A DNA stretch of 64,000 bases. Origin: Siphonodentalium dalli. Taxonomy: Eukaryota > Mollusca > Scaphopoda > Gadilida > Siphonodentaliidae. The position numbers and the translations under genes are program-made. This document shows positions 10,426 to 22,394 of this stretch, piece after piece. Location: contig CP136067.1 of assembly GCA_032622095.1 (NCBI GenBank), forward strand, positions 55,099,899 to 55,163,898, written 5' to 3'. Position 1 is the first letter of the stretch; each line of letters begins with the position of its first letter. Under the pieces are notes generated by a model. It was not told the origin of the DNA. It made no database searches and saw only the letters and a list, made by a program, of their open reading frames with translations.

Positions 10426-10718
10426 CTGTCTGTATGTGTGTTATAGACTCGAAAACTGCTTGACCGATCTGACTCAAATTTGGTATGTAGGCTTTTGATC
10501 CCGGGAACAATATGGGTGGGTCCAATTTCATGTGCGACCTTGACCTCGCTCATATACATTCATATAGGCATTTTTCTGAATGCTGTATATTCTGCCCAGA
10601 CGAAGGCGATCACAAATAAATCCCTAAACAGCCCGGACGAAGCTATTTGTTATATAAACATTACTGTTACAATGGAATTACCAATAAAAGTCCAATTAGT
10701 CCAATAAGATACCAAAGT
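10426..10718. repeat. Unclassified dispersed-repeat-like segment
   Basis: Starts 'tctgtctgtatgtgtgttat' and continues with 'gaccgatctgactcaaattt', a style common at the start of dispersed animal repeats. It abuts a TTAA element. Only one copy is seen here, so the call is weak. Confidence 0.3.
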
Positions 10719-11195
10719 TTAAAGGTACTCAACCCGTAAAGAGGGTCCCCATCTCAACAGATTCCAACAACAACAATCCGATCAGAGGGTCCTATATTAC
10801 TATTTCTTTGGCTTTGGGGGTAAAAAATATTTGATTCGAGTCGAGGAACCCATCAAACAAAGCTCAAAGTTATTAGATATTGATTTTTGAAAATTCTTAT
10901 GTTCTCGAGATGAGTACTTATAGCTGCCGTCAATTTGGTAACATGCTCGAGATTTTACGCCAAAATTCTATTCAAACAGACAAGGATGGATAACTCTATA
11001 ATCAAGTGGTAATAATTGACTACGTACTGGGCCAGTAAGAATTCCCGATAATGAAAAATAATAGATTTCTAAAATCGATATCTAACAAATCTGAGCTTTG
11101 ATGGGTGACTTCCTCGACTCGAATCAAATTTGTTTGACCCCCGAAGCCATTGAAATAGTAATTGAGAGGAGTTTTATCGGGTTGAGTACCTTTAA
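10719..11195. mobile_element. TTAA element, family D (copy 1)
   Basis: TTAA|AGGTACTCAACCC at the left and GGGTTGAGTACCT|TTAA at the right. The inverted similarity extends about 200 bases inward on each side, through 'attactatttctttggcttt' and 'gattcgagtcgaggaa'. TTAA target duplication with an AGG start suggests a piggyBac- or Kolobok-related MITE. The frame at 11020-11262 is part of this element. Confidence 0.8.
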
Positions 11196-11584
11196 TCAAT
11201 ACTAGACAGTAAATCTTGGGAAAAGTCAAAGCATTTAAAAATATTCTGAAAATTATATTCAATATAAAATATTTTAACTTACTACATGATTAGGGATGTT
11301 TGTTGACAAATCAGTTTAACAAATTTTTTTACATAACATTTTTGTTTCAACAAAGAAAATATCTTTGGAGAACTATTAACAATGAATATAAGAACAAAGT
11401 TTATCTATTTCTCTATGTTCTTCTTAGTGGTGATGTTTTTACAGACTTTTAATTTTTGCACATTTTCCCACTTTGCATGTCTTGGGTCCCCTTTAAATGT
11501 AAAAAGGAAACTCTAGATATATTGTGACGGCTCACTAGAGTTTAACATCCCCAAGCAGATGAGATCATCTAGCCATTGATAGTG
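11196..11584. other. Intergenic stretch, no gene seen
   Basis: AT-rich, without recognised repeats or frames. Confidence 0.5.
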
Positions 11585-11761
11585 TTAACCCTTTCAGAGC
11601 CAAGTCCGATTTTTGTATCAACCCATATTTCCTTGATCATTTTTCAAATTTATTGAGTATAATGTGATACATGTATCACATTATTATACTCAATACATTT
11701 GAAAAATGATCAAGGAAAAATGGGTAGATACAAAAATCGGTCTTGGCACTGAAAGGGTTAA
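11585..11761. mobile_element. TTAA palindromic MITE, family E (copy 1)
   Basis: TTAA at both ends. The whole 177 bases fold back: AACCCTTTCAGAGCCAAG at the left, the inverse of CTTGGCACTGAAAGGGTT at the right, meeting near 'gatacatgtatc'. The same ends at 51490-51717 surround a family A hairpin instead. Confidence 0.85.
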
Positions 11762-12205
11762 ACTCTCAGCAGAATATTTTTCCTAACAATAACTGAAACA
11801 ATGTGATCATTTCACAGCGTATTCTTCATTGGGCATTGTTAAAGCAGAATTTTCCAGCTTATGAATGTTACATGAGAACTTACAATGATATATTATCATC
11901 TTATATATTCAATGTCGGGCCTCTAAATGTTCTGCATGTGACTGGGCATTAATTTAATCAAATTTACGATGATAGCATGACAATTTCCACTAATTACCAC
12001 GATAATGGTTTCTGTTGCATTCTCGTGTGACAATATCATGCATTAATTAGATACCGACAGTGAAACATTTTCAATTTATGAGTGTTACAATATTTTAGAA
12101 TTTTTATGTGGAATTTGTTTCTTCGTTGCTTTTGTTAACAAAACTACTCGATGAACACCAAAGACCTGCAGAGAAACTATCTAATATTCCATTGTCTGTG
12201 CTGAA

Positions 12206-12475
12206 TTAAAGGGGTACTGTACTGGCCATTTATGGGACCATGCTCTTATCAATAACGCAAGCAACATGGTAACTATAATGAAAATAAATTTATAACTGGA
12301 GTCATAAATTCATTTTCAGTACAATTGCCATGTTGTTTGCATTGTTCATAGAGCACACATGTGGTTTGTGCACTAATCCATGGTTCAAATTCATTCATTT
12401 ATTGCATATATTATGTTGAGGATAAAATGAGATGGTCCCATAAATGGCCGGATTTAGTGTACGCTTCCCCTTTAA
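12206..12475. mobile_element. TTAA palindromic MITE, family F (copy 1)
   Basis: TTAAAGGGGTACTGTACTGG at the left and the inverse of AGTGTACGCTTCCCCTTTAA at the right, with 'ccatttatgggaccatgctc' mirrored as 'gagatggtcccataaatgg'. A related, longer element is at 52602-53176. Confidence 0.75.
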
Positions 12476-13184
12476 ATTCATGATATTGTCACATTTGTGT
12501 AAGCCTATATACATTCAAAAGCTGCATTACTGCAGTAATGTGAACTAAGTTCACATTACTTATATTATTATTGGAAGCAGGACGCTGAATATCCAACTAA
12601 ACCACCCATTTGGGTGTCAGTCGAATTCTTACTTCAGAAATTCTAATTGCACCCATCACCAAAGTGACTTTCATACTGTTGCTCTGAGTTGTGTAATTTA
12701 AAAATAAATACGTACGACGAAAACTTGTTGGTGAAATAAGATTTTCATTAAATGTTGATCCAAAATAAAATACCAACACAGATCTCTAAATTTATCATTT
12801 TCTCTTTAATTCTTGCTTTGTGGTTTTTCAGCTTGTGTGCTTTATAGACATTTGAAATTTCAACTTTTGAAGATGATGGGTCGCCATTGAATGCGCATGG
12901 TACTGATCACAGTGGCCTGTAATGCGCTCCGCTGCCCCTCTTTTGCACTGCCTCTATGCGCCGTCTGTATTAACGTAAAGCATGTGCGTATATAGATACA
13001 GCTTATAGGGGCAGTGCATAAGGGGCAGTGGAGCATGTTACAGGTCACCGGTTTAAGGGGTTTCCATTATTTCCACACCTGAGCTATGTCAGGAGGTGGA
13101 AAGTTTAGATTGACCTACACAGAAATAGACAGGACACAACGCGCATCTTAATCGAGAATATTTTATCGAATGAGTTGCTGATGG
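12476..13184. other. Intergenic stretch with minor inverted pieces
   Basis: At 12905-13045 a pair of inverted segments (ctgtaatgcgctccgctgcc and the inverse of gtggagcatgttacag) suggests a small palindromic element. Frames at 12597-12779 and 12860-13048 lack any domain pattern. Confidence 0.4.
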
Positions 13185-13330
13185 CGGCAGGGTTGGGGCG
13201 ATTACATGCCAATGTAATCAATTACGATTACGATTACTTTTGATTTACATGATTACGATTACTGATTACATTTTTTTCCATCATGGCGCAAGGATATATA
13301 TAATATATATATATATAATATAACTTTGCG
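13185..13330. mobile_element. Partial hAT-like end and (TA)n tract
   Basis: CAGGGTTGGGGCGATTACAT followed by repeated 'attacgatta' resembles the ends of hAT-type MITEs seen in many animals. The matching far end was not found. A (TA) microsatellite occupies about 13299-13321. Confidence 0.4.
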
Positions 13331-13676
13331 CCGTCCGCAACGAGTTCGATAAAAGATTCGAGATTATGATGCAAGTTGTATTCTGTATTTATTCTACACC
13401 GTTCAGTCAAATAAGTTCAATCCATGAATGTCACCTCCTTTGTTACTATAGCTACCTTTATTGTGATTTAAGTTTGACAAATAACCAGTAATTATGGGGG
13501 GATCACCGGAAGCGGATGATCAACGTAATGTACGTCATCTTTCTTGGCGACAACGTCAACAAGAATAGTTCCGGCTTGCTATATGTATTCCACTAGAGGT
13601 ACACACTAATATGTATTCAATGGCTGGGATTCCGTTGAATACTTGTGACTCGCGCCAATGGGTGTGGAATAAAACA

Positions 13677-13982
13677 ACTTAGAGCACAATCCCATTGTTG
13701 CAATCGTCCCCTGATTTTTGGTAAAGCACACCAATTCCCAAGGCTGGCGAAGGAATAGTTCAATGATTATCCCATTGTTAGGCACCCGCAACTCATAACA
13801 AACAAATCGCACGGGCGCTTCAAATTTGGAACAGTCCGTGTTGTTTCGGAGATATCTATTCACATTCAGTTCATGTTAATCACGTTTTTGGCGTGGCTAA
13901 CCGGCTATTGTGTCCAATCGCGGCCCGCGAACGGCACATTTCCAGTTTATTGCATTGTGTGTGATCAATTGTGCTCTAAGTC
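13677..13982. repeat. Inverted pair 'acttagagcacaat'
   Basis: ACTTAGAGCACAAT near 13678 recurs inverted as ATTGTGCTCTAAGT near 13969. The enclosed ~300 bases include the frame 13606-13863, which is not protein-like. Possibly a MITE; no target duplication confirmed. Confidence 0.4.
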
Positions 13983-14462
13983 AGTCAGAGCACACAAATT
14001 GTTGAACTAGTACACCACCTGAAGGAATCTATGCTATCTGAAGACCACATCAAGCATATTATATAGCAATAAAAATGTCAAAAAGATGACTTTAATCATA
14101 GTTTTAGATGGGAAATTTTGGGAAAAGTGTTCTTAGCAAGTATACAAATTGATTGGAAATGAATAACTGCCATAAAAAGTACATGATATGAACTAATAAA
14201 AGGCTCGAATGGCAATTTAATTGAGTTCAATACTGCTGCAAGAATCTCAACAGTATGTGCTAGAAAATTGTGAGAAGCCATTACCATGAGCTGTAACATC
14301 AAGGAACTTTAGACCAATGTTGGTGTGTAGGTCAGTCCATTTGGCTATGGATATATGAACTAAAAGTGAGGCTAAGACTCATTTCAGTAGAAATGTTTAT
14401 ATCAATTCTTGTGAAATGGATGTTCACAATTTTCCAGCACACACCTAACATAATGTTGAGAT

Positions 14463-15848
14463 TCTCGATGCAGACTGATGATAGGTAGAGATAAATTCAG
14501 ACCGATAATAGCTAGAGATATATTCAGACCGATAGTAGGTAGAGAGCTATTCAGACCGACAGTAGGTAGAGATATATTCAGACCGATAGTAAGTTGATAA
14601 ATTCAGACCGACAGTAGGTTGAGATATTCAGACCGACATTAGGTTGAGATATTCAGACCGACATTAGGTTGAGATATTCAGACCGATAATAAGTTGATAT
14701 ATTCAGACCGATAATAAGTTGATATATTCAGACTGATAATAAGTTGATATATTCAGACCGACATTAGGTTGAGATATTCAGACTGATAGTAAGTTGATAT
14801 ATTCAGACCGATAATAAGTTGATATATTCAGACCGACATTAGGTTGAGATATTCAGACCGATAATAAGTTGATATATTCAGACCGACATTAGGTTGAGAT
14901 ATTCAGACCGATAATAAGTTGATATATTCAGACCGACATTAGGTTGAGATATTCAGACCGACATTAGGTTGAGATATTCAGACTGATAGTAAGTTGATAT
15001 ATTCAGACCGACATTAGGTTGAGATATTCAGACCGATAATAAGTTGATATATTCAGACCGACATTAGGTTGAGATATTCAGACCGATAGTAAGTTGATAT
15101 ATTCAGACTGATAATAGGTTGAGATATATTCAGACCAATAATCGGTTGTGATATTCAGACTGATAATAGGTTGAGATATTCAGACTGGTGATAGGTTGAG
15201 ATAATCAGACCGATAATCGGTTGAGATATTCAGACCGACAGTAGGTAGAGATATATTCAGACCGACAGTAGGTAGAGATATATTCAGACCGACAGTAGGT
15301 AGAGATATATTCAGACCGACAGTAGGTAGAGATATATTCAGACCGACAGTAGGTAGAGATATATTCAGACCGACAGTAGGTTGATATATTCAGACCGACA
15401 TTAGGTTGAGATATTCAGACCGATAATAAGTTGATATATTCAGACCGACATTAGGTTGAGATATTCAGACTGATAATAAGTTGATATATTCAGACTGATA
15501 GTAAGTTGATATATTCAGACCGATAGTAAGTTGATATATTCAGACCGATAGAAAGTTGATATATTCAGACCGATAGTAAGTTGATATATTCAGACTGATA
15601 ATAGGTTGAGATATATTCAGACCAATAATCGGTTGTGATATTCAGACTGATAATAGGTTGAGATATTCAGACTGGTGATAGGTTGAGATAATCAGACCGA
15701 TAATCGGTTGAGATATTCAGACCGATAATAGGTTGAGATATTCAGACCGATAGTAGGTTGAGATATTCAGACTGGTGACAGGTAGAGATCTTCAGACTGA
15801 TAATAGGTTGAGATTTTGCAGACTGATACTACGTTGAGATGTTCAGAT
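14463..15848. repeat. Minisatellite 1, 24-27-bp units
   Basis: Roughly fifty head-to-tail units of the type 'ttcagaccgataataagttg' plus 'atata', with variants ending 'aggttgaga' or 'aggtagagatata'. Variant types are clustered. A block beginning 'accaataatcggttgtgata' occurs at 15134 and again at 15621, 487 bases apart, and the next ~100 bases are identical, so a multi-unit segment was duplicated. No spacers or leader, so not a CRISPR. No frame. Confidence 0.95.
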
Positions 15849-15960
15849 GTTTTAATTTCCAGTTGTTTTTATACCATAAGGTTGAATATTATCTTAATTT
15901 CTGTTAAATTTTGGACCAAATTGGCCAACTGTAGGGCCAAATAATTTCCCCATAAGCATC
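15849..15960. other. Short unique spacer
   Basis: Unique AT-rich sequence between the minisatellite and the next MITE. Confidence 0.5.
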
Positions 15961-16154
15961 TACAGTAATGCTCTAAATAATCGACTCCTTAACCACAGCA
16001 GAACTATGGGTAATTTTTCAGGATTTATTCGGAAATATGGCTTGTGAGAGCTTTCCGATGAATGGCAACAAGCCATATTTCCGACTAAATCCAGACTAAA
16101 TCCTGAAAAATTACCCATAATTCTGCTGTGTCGATTATTTAGAGCATTACTGTA
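15961..16154. mobile_element. TA-flanked palindromic MITE (mariner-like), copy 2
   Basis: TA|CAGTAATGCTCTAAATAATC at the left and the inverse ending GCATTACTG|TA at the right. Same family as 8602-8787. The right arm lacks part of the 'ggttaaggag' block. Confidence 0.85.
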
Positions 16155-17267
16155 TCTGGTCCATCAATGTTAAAATTCCATCCATTAATAGTTGGTAATT
16201 TTTGTCTGGTGCAAGGGGTGCAGTTTGAAATTCCAAGGTTCCAAAGATGATATGCACCCCTCCCCCAATGTTGACCATTTAATCACGACCGTGTCGAAGG
16301 GGGGGGGGTCATATTTGAAAATTCGAATTGGACACCACCCAAGCCCTCTATTCCTGTTCTGCAGTTCATTCAAGGGGAATTTTCGAAATTAAGTCCATAT
16401 ACAATGGCAATAGGTATTATAAGTATACAAGTGGCTATTTGCCTAAGATTGTACTGCTCACATCACTTTTGCGTGAAAGGTGGTAAATATTTGATGTGGG
16501 ACATCAGAATACAACGAGTTAATACTCTTTACGATACCACAATGCAGACACAACGTTAAACATAGCCGACCGATATAAACCGTGCATGATAAAAAACCTA
16601 TTGCCATTTGACTGTGAAGCAATGATGTTTGAATAAATTGTTGCATATAGCTGGATGGATTGAGCTGACCAGGCATACCGACACCTCATTTAAGGGAGAA
16701 GCTATAATCTCTACTATAGTGGCCAGCTATTGTTTTCACACACAACCATGTTTGAATTGGAGCCGCTCTTCCCGGTAAGCATTATCACGATGATTTGGCA
16801 GTAATTTATTTATTTGTTTCTTGGAAAGACAACTATATCATCATTTGTGTTTATAATTATCGTGTAAAATTTGTTCTATTTCTTCTCGCCAACGATTCCA
16901 ACAACAACAACAACAAAACAATTTCTATTTAACTATACTTTTCAGGGCACCTTTCAACTATAATTGTTAACAAAAGTACACTTGAGAAACAGCCGTTGTT
17001 ACACATATTTTACGTATAAATGGTGTTTTAAAAGATATATTTCTAATTTTAAAGAAAATTGTAATGTTCTAACAAATTTCTGTCCAAATGCATAGAAAAT
17101 AATTGGAGAATCAAATATTTTTCAGCGAACAGCTCTAGTTGACTGATCCCTCTGACTCAAATATATTATTTGATATCCTCGAGTCTCTACAGAAAAATCA
17201 GGAAAGATATACACCCTCTTTAAAGATAATCCGAATTAACGCTCCTAAACTACTCATTCTTGTATCT
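16155..17267. other. Intergenic stretch, no gene seen
   Basis: Two opposing short frames over 16185-16392 read through the same G/C-run-containing piece; neither has a domain pattern. 'caacaacaacaacaaaac' near 16902-16919 is a short microsatellite. Confidence 0.4.
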
Positions 17268-17398
17268 TGTATAAAGCCAGTGCATTCTCTTATATATGTG
17301 AGGCTCCCTGTGTGAGACTCGCATATATAAGAGAATTACTGCACTGGCACATGATCTTTAATGCCGCGTCAGCGCAGCTCACGTCACGAAAGGGTTAA
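17268..17398. mobile_element. Hairpin MITE, family A (half copy)
   Basis: One hairpin (stems 'ccagtgcattctcttatata') followed by the right-hand end GCTCACGTCACGAAAGGGTT and TTAA. The left hairpin and left end are missing. Confidence 0.65.
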
Positions 17399-17794
17399 TT
17401 AAAGATACAGTAATCCGATTTAACTAAATTACTATTTCTTCGGCATGGGGGTAAAACTATTTGATTCGACTCGAGGAACCGTCCCATCAAAGTTCCGAGT
17501 TATCAGATATCGATTTTTTTTAATCTGTTATTTTCCCCCACCTGGAATATCTGGCGGCTTAGCAAATAATATTCCACGAGCCGACCGACATACTCTCGAT
17601 GCCAACTTCCGTAAAACAAAATGTTGATAAAAATAACATTTGGAAATTCTATATCAGAGTTGACATGCAGCTAGTGATTAGCATTATTTGTTTGTAATTA
17701 ATCGATTCTGCTAACTAACGCGTATTTTGAAGAAAAAAATTGTTGTTGGAATCTGATGGTACGGGGACCATCGAATCGGATTATGCACCCTTAA
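17399..17794. mobile_element. TTAA element, family D (copy 2)
   Basis: TTAA at both ends, left 'agatacagtaatccgattta', right the inverse 'aatcggattatgcaccc'. It contains 'ttactatttcttcggcatgg' and 'gattcgactcgaggaacc' as in the other copies. It shares its left TTAA with the family A half copy. Confidence 0.7.
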
Positions 17795-18436
17795 TGTGGT
17801 GATGCATGCATGGCTGCATGTGGTGACCAATGTGTTGGTCACTCCCATGGGTCCATTCATGCAGATCTGCCGCTCGTGCAGAAATATCAGCTCGATCTTC
17901 AGAGCTGGCAATTCAAAAGAATTGATGCCGCCATGCATGGATGCAATTTGCATTTGAAGTATATCTCATTTTCTAAACTACGGGTACTTATTTTTGGATT
18001 TCAAGTGTCATAAAGTTTGCATTTAGAATATGAGGAATCGGTTGGTGACGTTGATCCGAGAACTTCACGCAGAAGAAACGAATGTGTCGATAAAACGCTC
18101 TAATTTATTATACATCAACATGAGGCACATTTCATCCATTCAGCAAGTTCCTACGTTATCTAATAATATCTAATAAACAAGACTGGGCTCGCACCGTCTC
18201 ATTCAGAGTGTAAGACTAATGTGATACCTTGAACTTTGATTGATAGTGTCGTCGTATTCGTTTGAACAAGCGATAACCGCACTCAAAAATACGCGCACAT
18301 CATCCAGCAAACAATTAACTTCTACGAAATGCGGGGGAGGGGTGGCGATCCTGGAAATATTTCCAGGCACACGGGCGAAAACAAAAATTCCACTCACAGA
18401 CCACCCCATGAACCCCGCCCCCATCCATGCATTTTT
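17795..18436. other. Intergenic stretch, no gene seen
   Basis: The two overlapping opposite frames at 17711-18013 are palindrome-driven (catgcatggctgcatg repeats) and not convincing genes. 18240-18473 runs into the next element and is also rejected. Confidence 0.4.
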
Positions 18437-21400
18437 TAGCTCACCTGAGACGAAGTCTCCGGTGGAGCTATAGTCACCACTCCTCGTCCGTCGTCCGTCC
18501 GTCCGTCCGTCTGTCCGTCTGTCTGTCCGTCCGTCAACTTTTTTTTTAAACATCTTCTCCTCTGAAACCATCATACCAAATTGGTTCATATTTAGTGTGG
18601 ATGTTCCCTAGGTGACTCTCATTCAGATTTGTTCAAATGAGGTCACTGGGTCAAATAGTTGCGAAACCAGGGCCATAATTCTATTCATCCTCAGTAATTC
18701 TTACAACAACTTCTTGTCCATAACCATTGTGCCGATTTAGCTAATATTTGGTATGGAGGGTCCTTGGGTGATTGGTGTTCAGATTTGTTCAAATGAGGTC
18801 ACCCGGTCAATTAGTTGAGAAACCAGGGCCATAACTCATAGTAATTCTTACAATGACTTCTTCTACACAAATATTGGGCCGAATTAGCTTATATTTGGTA
18901 CTGAGGGACCTTGGGTGACTGGGAATCAGATTTGTTCAAATTGGGTCACTGGGTCAATTAGGGGCAGAGCCAGGGACATAACTCTAAAAACCAAAAAATT
19001 ACATTTTGATCATATTTGGGGTGGGTGTTCCCTAGGTGACTGTCATTAATATTTGTTCAAATGAGGTCACTGTGTCAAACAGTTGCGAAACCAGGGCCAT
19101 AACTATATTCCTCATTGGTAATTCTTATAACGACTTCTTGTCAATAACCATTAAGCCGATTTAGTTTATATTTGGTATGTGGGGTCATTGAATGACTGGG
19201 GTTCAGATTTGTTCAAATGGGGTCACTGGGTCAAATAGTGATGGAACCAGGGCCATAATTCCCCAAAAAATAATACAAAAATCAGGAACTCCTTGATCAA
19301 TTTAACATACAAACAAAAAATATCACCCCCACATGCCCCAGAACCCCACCCCCAACCAACAGCATTCCACCCTATCTCATATCCTAACTCACAGGTAAAT
19401 AAAGTATATTTATTTAAATTCCCATTACAAGGCAACTCTCCTATGAACTGATAGACATGACACATGGCAAGGCAGATAGAGAGATAAAGAGAGCTTCTGC
19501 AGCCTTAGACAGAGTCCCCAGGGAGTGTATTCATGTCATTCATAATTTAAATGAGATTAATGGTGTTATCAATGAAGCACCCTTGTTGTTTATATTATCA
19601 CTCAGTGGTCATTAAAATCAGATTAATTTCATTCTCTCAAAGAGTGCCTGGCATTTGTAGAATGAGGTTCCCAGAGGGTGAATTTAGTGACGCTATCCTA
19701 CACAACAGGCTAGCATAACCAAATACACCCTCTGAGAACCTTATTCCGCTTAGGCCTCATCTTCTGAGAAGTATCTAGAGTCTCAAGATCTCATTCTGCT
19801 TAGGCACTGGGGAACTTCAATCTTATTCTAGGTCTTCCATAGCAGTTGAGGGCCTTATCAGAATGAGGTCCCCAGAGGGTGAATTTAGTGATACTAGCCC
19901 GCTGTGCGGGATAGCCTCACTAAATTCACCCTCTGGGTACCTCATTCTGCAAATAACAGACAGACTATTTCAAAGCTTGATTCAAGGCTAGCATCACCAA
20001 ATTCACCATTTGGGGACCTCATTCTGCTTAGGCCTCATCTTCTGGGAAGTGTCTATAGTATCAAATTTACATTGTTGTTAGTTAAATTTCCCTTCTAGGA
20101 AGTTTCTATATCCCCTAATTTGCAGAAGATAAAATTCATAATTGAGGGGCCCAATGGGTGAACATCACCAACTTCAACTGGGGAAATTCAATTTTATTCT
20201 AGGTCTTACATAGCAGTTGAGGACTTTATCAGAATGAGGTCCCCAGAGGGTGAATTTAGCATCACTAAATTCACCCTCTGGGGACCTCACTCTACAAATG
20301 ACAGACACACTATCACACTATTTCAAGTCTTGTTGTATAATACATTGTGTTGCTTGAGGCCAGGCATACACAATGTAGGAACAGACACGCTTTTTGTGAT
20401 GCTATCCGGCACAGCAGGCTAGCATCACCAAATTCACCCTCTGACGACCTCATTCTGCTTAGGCCTCATCTTCTGGGAAGTATCTATAGTATCAAATTTA
20501 CATTGTTGTTAGTTAAATTTCCCTTCTATGAAGTTTCTATATCCCCTAATTTGCAGAAGATAAAATTCATAAATGAGGTGCCCAATGGGTGAATATCACC
20601 AACTTCAACTGGGGAACTTAATTTTTATCCTTATCAGATTTGTGAAAATGGGATCACAAAGTCAAATAAGGGCAGAGCAAGAGACTTAACTATTTCACTA
20701 CATAGTAATTCTTAAAATATGTTTGCAAGAACTAGTTGGCTTATGTAGAATGGAATGTTCTTCCTTGACTGCAATTCAGATTTTGTTAATGGGGTCACCT
20801 GGTCAAATAGGGGCCAAGCGAAGGACAGTTTCCCTCTTAATATGCTTCCTTCACAAGGACCATCAGGTCTATTTGACTGATATTTATGATATGTATGAAG
20901 GGTTCTTTGGTGTCTGGGATTCAAATTTATTCAGATGGGGTCACCAGGTTAAAAGGGTGGTACCAGGGACATAACTATATGTCTCTATAGTAATTCTTAA
21001 AATGTCTTCTCAAGGGATTTTGGACTATTTAGCTTACATATAGTATGGAGGAATCAGGAAGATCCTTTAGTGACTGAGATACAGATTTGTTAAAATGAGG
21101 TCAACCTGTCAAGAAATGGCAGTCTATGGGGAGTTAACACTTTTGTGTCCAATAAAATCATAGAAATACCAAATTCATTAAAACATCTACCTTGGAACCA
21201 CCTGACTGATTGGTCTGACATACATGTATTGTGTTTTGGGTCCATGGATAATTGGGCTTCAAACATGTTTAAATGGTTTTAGAAAAAGACGCTTGTGAGA
21301 TTGGAAATTTCCAACAATTGAGAAAGTTTGAGGTGTCGGTTGTGAAATTCCAACCTAAGACTTGGGAGTCTGGATCCCGGTCGGGAGGGGACTTGTTGAG

Positions 21401-21592
21401 CTGGATGAGGGGGGTGATCAGTAGTGTACAGTTGGCAATTTCAAGGTGTTTTTTTCACCAAGCTACATACTTGAAGTCTCTCTAGCCACATATCCTGTTT
21501 AAATCTACTTCTTTTAAAGTGATTATGAAAAGTGCTCACTGTTTTGGTCTCCAGAGTCCCAGTCTTATCAGTCTTTGCAGTCTGGTGAGCTA
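18437..21592. mobile_element. Satellite-bearing element with TAGCTCA ends (copy 1)
   Basis: Opens with TAGCTCACCTGAGACGAAGT and a 'tccgtccgtc' microsatellite (about 18485-18535), and closes with CTGGTGAGCTA at 21582-21592, the inverse of the start. Inside are diverged tandem units of about 130-180 bases carrying 'aaccagggccataactc' and 'cagatttgttcaaatgaggtc', at about 18586, 18720, 18850, 19000, 19140, and again 20640-21120. A family C block (about 19640-20600) interrupts it. The layout recalls satellite-carrying, Helitron-related non-autonomous elements of marine invertebrates. No transposase. Confidence 0.65.
19640..20600. repeat. Family C repeat cluster
   Basis: Several short inverted modules 'gaggtccccagagggtgaat' plus 'ttagtga', and the inverse 'ttcaccctctggggacctca', separated by 'gctagcccgctgtgcgggat' type centres. 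A ~180-base block containing 'ggcctcatcttctgggaagt' occurs twice (about 20025-20170 and 20458-20600). It lies inside the satellite-bearing element. Other clusters: 33600, 44700, 48905 and 49795. Confidence 0.75.
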
Positions 21593-21672
21593 CCCCACAG
21601 TCATTGACTGTCTTGTTTTAATTTTTATTAGGGTTCAACTTTTAGGACTCACCACCGAAAATTAGTAAATTA

Positions 21673-21962
21673 AAGGTACACAATCAGATTCGATGGTCCC
21701 CATATAATCATCAACAACAATTACCAAAACATAATGCTAACCACTGTCAATTATAGTCTGAAATGTCCCAAAACGTGTTATATATCAACATTTTGTTCAA
21801 AGGAAGTTGGTATATCGAGAGAAAATGTCGGTATCTAATAACTCTGAGCTTTGATGGGTGGGTTAAAATTCATCGACTAGAATCAAATATTTGTTTACCC
21901 CATTGCAAAGCCAAAGAAATAGTAATTGAGGAGCGTTAATTCGGATTATGTATCTTCAATCA
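21673..21962. mobile_element. TTAA element, family D (copy 3, shortened)
   Basis: Begins 'attaaaggtacacaatcaga' and ends 'attcggattatgtatcttc'. The right arm retains 'gacgaatcaaatatttg'-like and 'aaagaaatagtaattgagga' segments. Ends are more diverged than in copy 1. Confidence 0.6.
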
Positions 21963-22035
21963 GAGTAAAATAATTCGGTGACATCGACTACTTATTCCCA
22001 TATACTTATTCCTTATTCCGGTGACCCACTGAACG

Positions 22036-22371
22036 TTATCCTATATATAGGAAAGCCGAAAACCGCACCTCTCATGTATACAAGCCCGGGCTGTAATGCA
22101 CCATATGGGGTGGGGGGCAACAAAAGTCGCACATGCACATTAGGCCTATGATTACAGCGTTTTGATGGTTGTGGGCCGATTTCGACAAATTAAACAGTGC
22201 GGTGGATGGCCCATTCAATGGGAAGTTCTCCTGTACAGAAAATCCGAAACCACATTTATGTAGCCCGCGTACCGCCGTCACATCAGGAGGCGGCAACAGT
22301 GTGACCCTTTATATCATTTTGGTGGGTGTGGGTCGTGAAAGTTGCGGTTGATCGGCTTTTCTAGGATAAAT
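22036..22371. mobile_element. TIR element of about 335 bp
   Basis: Left 'ttatcctatatataggaaag' then ccgaaaaccgca, right the inverse of 'tgcggttgatcggcttttct' then aggataa. Overlapping opposite frames at 22072-22351 are products of this element. Superfamily not assigned. Confidence 0.5.
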
Positions 22372-22394
22372 TAATTATGGTGCAATTAATATAT

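Noticed and set aside
14463-15848. Regular repeats suggested a CRISPR array
   Set aside because: Units are contiguous 24-27-bp repeats with no unique spacers, in a eukaryotic context without cas genes. It is a minisatellite.
18203-18589. 128-residue - strand frame with DGRTDRRTDGRTDGRRT
   Set aside because: The Asp-Gly-Arg-Thr repeats are the translation of a 'tccg/tctg' microsatellite inside the satellite-bearing element.
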